Source: Planctomycetaceae bacterium
GTDB lineage: Bacteria > Planctomycetota > Phycisphaerae > SM23-33
Length of the DNA stretch: 64,000 nt
Assembly: GCA_021371965.1 (NCBI GenBank)
Contig: JAJFVE010000122.1
Span: forward strand, 1-64,000
Direction: 5' to 3'
The stretch's first letter is position 1; each line of letters opens with the position of its first letter. Positions 58,527 to 64,000 of the stretch are shown piece by piece. Below the pieces are notes generated by a model. The model was not told where the DNA came from. It was given only the letters and a program-made list of their open reading frames with translations, and made no database searches. Made by a program: the position numbers and the translations under genes.

Positions 58527-61500
58527 TCATTCGTGTTCTCTCCGCCCCCGCCGGCGCGCCAGGATCAAAAGCCCGCCGATAGACAGCAGGGCCATCGTCG
58601 CCGGCTCGGGCACCACAGAAATCGTGCCGCTGCTGTACAGGGCCGAGGTGTTCCAGTTCAGTCCTGGATCGCTGAAGGTCGGCAGGATCACGTCAAACGT
58701 ACCGCTGATGCTGCCGCCAGCCAAGCTGAAGAGCGTGAATGTGTCGCCCAGGGAGCCTTCGAAACCGTCGTACCAGGACACATCCAGCGTCGCCCCGCTC
58801 TGCACCGTCAGCAGGCCCGGCAGGACCACCTGGTCGTACAGCGACTGGTCCGTACCACCTAGCTCCATAGCCAGGATGCTGCTGCCGCTGAGCGTCGTAT
58901 CGTCCATAGTCATCACCCCGGGGCTGTGGCCGACGCTGACGTTGCCGTAGACAGTCGTGTTAACTACAGAACCGTTGCCGCGGATATCGCCGTAAACCAC
59001 CAGGCCCGCGCCGGTCCCTAGCAGGCTGCCTTCATCGCCGGTGCTGCCCAGGTCGATGCCGGCCGAGCCGACCAGCACTTGGCCGTTGCCGGTGATCAGC
59101 GCCCCGGCGCCCATCGCCAATTCGGCGGCGCCGTGGATCAGGTACCCGCCGGCCAGTTCCACCGTACCGCCCGTGCCGCCGAAGGCAACCTGATCGACGT
59201 TGAGGAACTTGCCCACCCCCACGGTGGCCTTGGCGCCATCAACCAGCGCCAGGACCGTTCCCGAGCCAAGCGTGGCATTGCCCGTGTTCCAAGTGGCCAA
59301 GGCGCCCTGTAAGGTCACACTGGCCGAGATCGTGCCGGGCATGCTGCTCAGCGCCCCGCCACTGACGACGATCGTGCCCAGGTCTTCGGTCATCTGCAGG
59401 CGGGTGTCGCGAACGTACCCGTCGCCGAAGCGGATCTCGCCGCCGCGCAGGTAGAGGCGGTTCGCGCTGCCGGAGGCCAGGTCGCCCGTGGACCCGAAAT
59501 CGACGATTTGTCCGGCCGCCAGGTTGCGGTTGTGGTAGTTGGTCAGCGTGCCATCCACCACCAGCACACCGCCGTTCCATTCGGTCTGGGCGTGGAAGGT
59601 CGCCAGGTCGATCTCGCTGGTGAAGTGGATCTTGCCGCCGGCGCTGAGCACGTAGCGCCCGGTATCGTAGCTGCCGACATCGGCGATATAGGCGGCCGTG
59701 TCGGCCAAGACCAGTTCGCCGCCCGAGGCCACCGTCAGCAGGCTCGGCGCCAAAGCGCTGTTGCTGCGGCGGACGGCCACCGAGCCGGCCGTCACCGTCG
59801 AATCGGTAATCGTGGCGGTGGCGGCAGTCTGATCGGTAGTGCCGACGACCATGGCCGTCACGTCCACGGTGGCGTCGTCGACGGCCAGGTTGCCGCCGGC
59901 GCTACTGCCGCCGATGACGTTGACGTTGGTGTATCCAAAGCCCGATCCGGTCTTGATCGTGGTCGTGCCGCCAGAGACGTTCAACGTCGCAATCGAGCCG
60001 GTGGCGCCGGCATTGAGGTTGGTCGTGCCGACGCTGTTGAACAGCGGAGTCGTCATCGCGCCGTCGATGCTCATCGTGCCGCCGCTGCGGACCTCGACGC
60101 TCCGCCCGGCGTTCAGGCTACCAGCCGAGACAATGTTTACCCTGCTATCGGCGTTCTGGACGGTCAGGCACAGGACATCCTGGGCGGTATTGACCTCGGA
60201 AACGCCGCCGTTCCAGACGCCGGCCATCGTATTGGAGGTCGGCAGCAGGCGGTCCCAGTTGCCCGTCACGTTCCACGAACCGCTGGCCGTGCTCCACAGC
60301 ACCGGCAGGATGTTCGTCAACGTGATCGTGCCGTCGGTGTTGTAGTTCACCGTGCCGGTGGTGTCATACATCCACGACACCTCGCCAAAGGCCAGCGTGC
60401 TGAGATTCTGGCTGGCGATGCCTTGGTAGATCGTCATGGCCTCGGCGATGGGCTTGGTCGGATCGACGACCAGCTTGGCGTTAGCAATGGCGCCCAGGTA
60501 GCCGTTGCTGACGACCTTGTCGTAGCTGGTGGCGTCAACCGCTTCGACATACCACACCGCCCGGTCGCCCGAGGCGTTCTTGGCGAAGTCCAACTGGGCG
60601 TTGGTGTTGGGCGCGACGGTCCAGTTGAACGTCAGCGTGCCGGCGCTGTTTCCGGGGCTGATGCCGCCGAAGGTGTTGGCGGCGTTGCGGGTGATGATAA
60701 TCCGATCGCTGGTTTCGGTCAGTTGCACCGTACCCGTGCCGGCCAGGTTCTTGGTCAACTCCCAACGGTTGTTGGAGTTGTTATCGGTGAACCGCAGGTA
60801 TGCGCCGCCGGCGATGTTGACCGTGGCGCCGCTGCCGAGGTTCTCGCCCTTCCACGTTCCGCCGCTGGGGTTGCTCAGCGTCAGGTAGCCTTGCTGAATA
60901 TCCCAATCGCCGGTGAACGTCGCGGCATTGTTGGAGATGCCGTTGAAGTACAACTGCCCGGCCCCGGTCTTGGTGATCGTCTCGCTGCCGGTGATCTTGC
61001 TCGACAGCCAGAACGAGTAGCCCGACCGGGTGGCCTGGATCGTCGAGGCATTGTCGACATAGATCATGCTGTTGGCGCTGTTGTCGCCGACGCGGTAGTC
61101 GGCGGCGCCGTCCAGCGACCGCAGCGTGCCGCCCTGGAGGCGCAACTCCTTGGCGATCCGGTCGCTGCCGTGATCCGCTTCGGCCACGCCGCCGGTCTGC
61201 ACGAGCACCCGTCCGGTGGCGAAGCCCTCGCCCAGGCGCAGGAGCCCCGTCGGATTGTCGACCTCGATCGTGCCGCCTGATAGACCGGCGTTCTGGCCAA
61301 TCCTCAGACTGCCTCCGGCAGCAATTCCGATGGTTCCGGAGTATGTGGTGCCCGCGACGGTATTGTTGAGCTGCACCCAGCCGGGACCGGTGACGTTCAG
61401 GTCGCCGCTGCCGTTGAGCTGCGAGCCGATGTGCAGGTACCGCCCCGCATAGGACCCCTGCAATGTCGAGGTGCTGTCAACGTACAGCTTGGACGTGGAG

Positions 61501-63965
61501 TTGTACGTTCCAACGTAATAGTCGGCGTTGCCGTTGTAGGACCGCAGCGTCCCGCCGTCGAGGCGCAGTTCCACAGCGTTGCGCCAATCGCTCAGGTCGG
61601 CTTCGGCCACGCCGCCGTCGTCAACGATCACCTTGCCGGTTGCCCAGCCTTCGCCCAGGCGGAAGAGGCCCTGGGTGAGCAGGATTGTGCCGCCGGAGAG
61701 AGCGTTGGCGTGGTTCATGCGCAGGTTGCCGTTGGCGGCCAGTTGAATCGTGCCGCTATACGTGGAACCGGCGACGTTGTTCTGAAGGTTCACCCAGCCC
61801 GGGCCGTTAACGGTCAGTCCGCCGGCGCCCTGAAGTTGTGCGCCGATAGTCAAGGCTCCACTGGCATTAGGGGCCGTGATGGACGAGGCGCTGTCCACGT
61901 ACAGCTTGGAGTTGGTGTTGTAGTGCCCAGCGTAGTAGGTTGCCGCGCCGTTGTACGCTCGCAGCGTGCCGCCATCGAGCCGCAGTTGCGCTGCCTGCCG
62001 CCAATCGGTCAGGTCGGCCTCCACTATCCCGCCCGCGGCGGCGACCACCTTGCCGTTGGCGAAACCTTCGCCCAACTGGAACAGACCGCTGCCGGTTCCG
62101 AGAGAAATCGTGCCGCCGGAGAGGCCGTTGGCATTTTCCATCCGCAGCTTGCTGCTGCCATCGACGCTGATCGTGCCGGTATAGGTCGTGCTCAGGGCGT
62201 TGTAGCCCAGCATGACGCCGGCGCCGCTGGTGGCACTGGTGATGTTCAGATCGGCCGAGCCGTTGAACTGCGAACGAATGTACAGCCAGTTGCCGCTGGT
62301 TACAGCCGCACTGGTGCCAATCGTCGAGGCGCTATCCACGTAGATCTTGCTGTTGGTCGAGTTGTTGCCGACGCGGGCATTGTTCGTGACGCCCCGCAGG
62401 GTGCCGCCTTTGAGGTACAGGGCATAAGCCGGAGCGCCGTCGCCGGTATTGTCCGCTTCGGCCACGCCGCCGGTGTTGACCTCGACCTTGCCGTTGAGGA
62501 AGCCCGACCCCAACTGGAACTGCCCGCTGGTGCCGTCCAGGCTGATCGTCCCGCCCGCCAGACCGTACTGATTGTTCATGCGCAGATGGCCATCGGGCGC
62601 TACCGTGATGATTCCGCCGGCGTACGTGCTGGCGGCCAAACCATAGTTGAGCCCGACCCAGCCCGGACCGGTGACGTTCAGCCCGCCGCTGCCGTTGAGC
62701 TGCGCGGAGATGTACATGTACTGCCCGGCGACCTTACCCTGAAGCGTTGAGGCATTGTCGACATAGATCTTGCTGTTGGCCGTGCCGTCGCCGATGCTCC
62801 AATTGTTGTACCCGCGAACGGTTCCGCCCTGGAGGTGAAGATTGTAGACCGGCGCGTTGTTGTTGTCATTTTCGAGGATGCCGTTGGTCTTGATGTTGAC
62901 CGTGCCGCTGGTGAAGCCGTCGCCGACGTACATCAGGCCGGTGGCGTTCTCGACATTGATCGTGCCGCCCGAGAGCCCCAGGCGGTTGGCCATCCTCAAC
63001 GTGCCCCCCTCGGCGATAGTGATAATCCCGCTGTACGTGTTGCCCGCGAGGTTATTGTTGAGCCCCACCAGCCCAGGACCTACTACATTCAGGTTGCCAG
63101 CGCCGTTGAGCTGGGCATAGATGTACATGTACTGATTGGCCACCGAGCCCTTGAGGGTGGAATCATTGTCGACATAGATCTTGCTGGTGGAACCGCCGTC
63201 GCCGATGTTCCAATTGTTGTAGCCCTGCAGCGTGCCGCCCTGCAGGCGAAGCGTGGACGTGCGGCCGGCGTTATTGGTATTGGTCGCCACCCCGCCAGTC
63301 AGGACCTTGACCGTACCGGAGTTGAAACTCGACAGGTCCAACTCATCGGCATCCACTTCCAACGACCCGCTGCCCAGAAACGTAGTGCTGTTCTCCAGGC
63401 GCACGCGCCCGCCGTTGATCGTCATCGTGCCTGCCCACGTGCCTCCGGTCTGCGCTCCATTAAGGATGAGCAGCCCGGAACCCGTCTTTTGCAGATTGCC
63501 GCTGCCGCCGACGCCGGCATTGACCTTGGTGTTCAACCGAAGCGTGCCACTGGCGTTGGCCACATGCAGGTACGATGTCGTCACGCCTTCGCCCGCGTCG
63601 GCGTCGTTGACCGAGATCTGCCCGGCGGTGTTGTAGATCTGCGTCTCGTCGGTCCGCACGTTCGCCAGTGTGCCGCCATTGAGGATCAGGTTTTGCGCGG
63701 CCACCCAGTTGTCATTGACGTTCAACTGGCCTTCGAGCGTCAGCGCGCCGTTAAAGTACGACCCGCCGCCATCGGTGACGGCCGTGAACCCGCTGCCGAT
63801 GAGGAACGTGTCGCTGGCCCAGACGGGCGTGGGCGATTCGGGATCCCAGTTGCCAACGGTCCGCCAGTTCTGGTTGGCCCCGCCGGCATCCCATGTGTAG
63901 CTGGTAGCCTGAGCGGACGCCACGGCCAGCGCAAGCAAGGTAAATGATAGGGCGACGTGTTTCAT
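58527..63965 (-). CDS. PEP-CTERM autotransporter-type beta-strand-repeat surface protein
   Basis: 1812 aa from the ATG at 63965, which GAGGAG precedes by 6 nt; ATG at 63980 is less likely. Signal peptide (HVALSFTLLALAVASAQA). From about residue 255 to 980 it is built of five full repeats of about 140 residues beginning S-K-I/L-Y-V-D-N/S and containing GPGWVxLN..AGxTYSGTI and LSGGTI, then related shorter units, then C-terminal beta-helix sequence. It ends with the sorting tail VPEPATMALLSIGGLLILARRRGRREHE in three parts: VPEP, hydrophobic helix, Arg cluster. It should be secreted and processed by the exosortase at 11055-12047. Confidence 0.92.
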   Translation of the reverse strand: MKHVALSFTLLALAVASAQATSYTWDAGGANQNWRTVGNWDPESPTPVWASDTFLIGSGFTAVTDGGGSYFNGALTLEGQLNVNDNWVAAQNLILNGGTLANVRTDETQIYNTAGQISVNDADAGEGVTTSYLHVANASGTLRLNTKVNAGVGGSGNLQKTGSGLLILNGAQTGGTWAGTMTINGGRVRLENSTTFLGSGSLEVDADELDLSSFNSGTVKVLTGGVATNTNNAGRTSTLRLQGGTLQGYNNWNIGDGGSTSKIYVDNDSTLKGSVANQYMYIYAQLNGAGNLNVVGPGLVGLNNNLAGNTYSGIITIAEGGTLRMANRLGLSGGTINVENATGLMYVGDGFTSGTVNIKTNGILENDNNNAPVYNLHLQGGTVRGYNNWSIGDGTANSKIYVDNASTLQGKVAGQYMYISAQLNGSGGLNVTGPGWVGLNYGLAASTYAGGIITVAPDGHLRMNNQYGLAGGTISLDGTSGQFQLGSGFLNGKVEVNTGGVAEADNTGDGAPAYALYLKGGTLRGVTNNARVGNNSTNSKIYVDSASTIGTSAAVTSGNWLYIRSQFNGSADLNITSATSGAGVMLGYNALSTTYTGTISVDGSSKLRMENANGLSGGTISLGTGSGLFQLGEGFANGKVVAAAGGIVEADLTDWRQAAQLRLDGGTLRAYNGAATYYAGHYNTNSKLYVDSASSITAPNASGALTIGAQLQGAGGLTVNGPGWVNLQNNVAGSTYSGTIQLAANGNLRMNHANALSGGTILLTQGLFRLGEGWATGKVIVDDGGVAEADLSDWRNAVELRLDGGTLRSYNGNADYYVGTYNSTSKLYVDSTSTLQGSYAGRYLHIGSQLNGSGDLNVTGPGWVQLNNTVAGTTYSGTIGIAAGGSLRIGQNAGLSGGTIEVDNPTGLLRLGEGFATGRVLVQTGGVAEADHGSDRIAKELRLQGGTLRSLDGAADYRVGDNSANSMIYVDNASTIQATRSGYSFWLSSKITGSETITKTGAGQLYFNGISNNAATFTGDWDIQQGYLTLSNPSGGTWKGENLGSGATVNIAGGAYLRFTDNNSNNRWELTKNLAGTGTVQLTETSDRIIITRNAANTFGGISPGNSAGTLTFNWTVAPNTNAQLDFAKNASGDRAVWYVEAVDATSYDKVVSNGYLGAIANAKLVVDPTKPIAEAMTIYQGIASQNLSTLAFGEVSWMYDTTGTVNYNTDGTITLTNILPVLWSTASGSWNVTGNWDRLLPTSNTMAGVWNGGVSEVNTAQDVLCLTVQNADSRVNIVSAGSLNAGRSVEVRSGGTMSIDGAMTTPLFNSVGTTNLNAGATGSIATLNVSGGTTTIKTGSGFGYTNVNVIGGSSAGGNLAVDDATVDVTAMVVGTTDQTAATATITDSTVTAGSVAVRRSNSALAPSLLTVASGGELVLADTAAYIADVGSYDTGRYVLSAGGKIHFTSEIDLATFHAQTEWNGGVLVVDGTLTNYHNRNLAAGQIVDFGSTGDLASGSANRLYLRGGEIRFGDGYVRDTRLQMTEDLGTIVVSGGALSSMPGTISASVTLQGALATWNTGNATLGSGTVLALVDGAKATVGVGKFLNVDQVAFGGTGGTVELAGGYLIHGAAELAMGAGALITGNGQVLVGSAGIDLGSTGDEGSLLGTGAGLVVYGDIRGNGSVVNTTVYGNVSVGHSPGVMTMDDTTLSGSSILAMELGGTDQSLYDQVVLPGLLTVQSGATLDVSWYDGFEGSLGDTFTLFSLAGGSISGTFDVILPTFSDPGLNWNTSALYSSGTISVVPEPATMALLSIGGLLILARRRGRREHE
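61030..63200. repeat. Tandem repeat of about 420 bp within the PEP-CTERM gene
   Basis: Five complete divergent copies and a partial sixth encode the 140-residue unit. The GTCGACATAGATCTTGCTG-like anchors recur near 63166, 62756, 62335, 61900, 61478 and 61047. Confidence 0.85.
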
Positions 63966-63980
63966 TACGTTTCTCCTCAT

Positions 63981-63995
63981 AGGAAACGCTTTCCT
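63981..63995. promoter_or_regulatory. Perfect palindrome AGGAAACGCTTTCCT upstream of the PEP-CTERM gene
   Basis: Fifteen-base operator-like sequence 16 nt before the chosen ATG (63965) and adjoining the alternative one. Its AAACGCTTT core is like LacI-family operators and catabolite-responsive elements. A repressor bound here could block transcription. Confidence 0.5.
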
Positions 63996-64000
63996 GTTGG

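Noticed and set aside
61030..63200. Regular repeats that might suggest CRISPR
   Set aside because: They are 420-bp protein-coding repeats with conserved reading frame, not short direct repeats with unique spacers; no cas genes are present.

Overview
The window is about 64 kb of GC-rich bacterial chromosome. It most likely comes from a planctomycete, probably of the Phycisphaerae type. The grounds are an exosortase/EpsI exopolysaccharide cluster, a giant PEP-CTERM beta-strand-repeat surface protein, a sulfatase, very long TPR proteins, a DUF4416 protein, and many intergenic palindromes of a kind I associate with Planctomycetes and Verrucomicrobia. No phage, plasmid, transposase or CRISPR signal was seen. 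Taxonomy is inferred from gene content only.

Layout. 1-3095: a cut-off radical SAM protein with extra Cys clusters, an HgdB/DUF2229-like protein and tRNA-Thr(UGU), all minus. 3225-14069: a minus-strand operon for an outer-membrane polysaccharide exporter, exosortase, EpsI-like protein, 1519-aa TPR protein and Wzc-like chain-length/kinase protein, closed by a terminator. 14309-15985: three small minus-strand genes (membrane protein, Asp-Arg-Arg repeat protein, acidic-tailed DUF2007-like protein). 16386-23376: lipoprotein hydrolase, tRNA-Thr(CGU), GH29-like enzyme, leuB, DegT aminotransferase, DUF4416 and WecA-type transferase. 23617-35245: a long minus-strand nusA-infB-ylxP-rbfA-HhH-hisG-TPR-yebC operon with a structured leader and a good promoter. 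35345-43571: secreted Pro-rich protein, serS, DUF4870, aroF, comEC, DUF2752 and two lipoproteins. 43583-52508: sod, a Cys-rich YHS-like protein, NFU, trpG, transketolase, HAD, ADH, a kinase-like protein and pyrF. 52638-58357: leuD, DUF167, a sulfatase pair, tyrA and accA. 58527-63965: the PEP-CTERM repeat protein, a likely substrate of the exosortase.

How the genes fit together. The exosortase, its exopolysaccharide partners and the PEP-CTERM protein form one envelope-sorting theme. Biosynthetic genes (leuB, leuD, hisG, aroF, tyrA, trpG, pyrF, accA, tkt) are scattered as single genes rather than pathway operons. Housekeeping translation genes sit in one operon that has absorbed hisG and TPR genes.

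Most notable observations: palindromic repeats of the intergenic type sitting in frame inside the DUF4416 gene; a two-copy conserved hairpin element; a probable attenuator leader before nusA; short leader ORFs coupled to accA and a sulfatase; a probably leaderless trpG; a Wzc-like kinase with Arg in place of the P-loop Lys; and a Tes-like radical SAM protein beside an HgdB-like protein.
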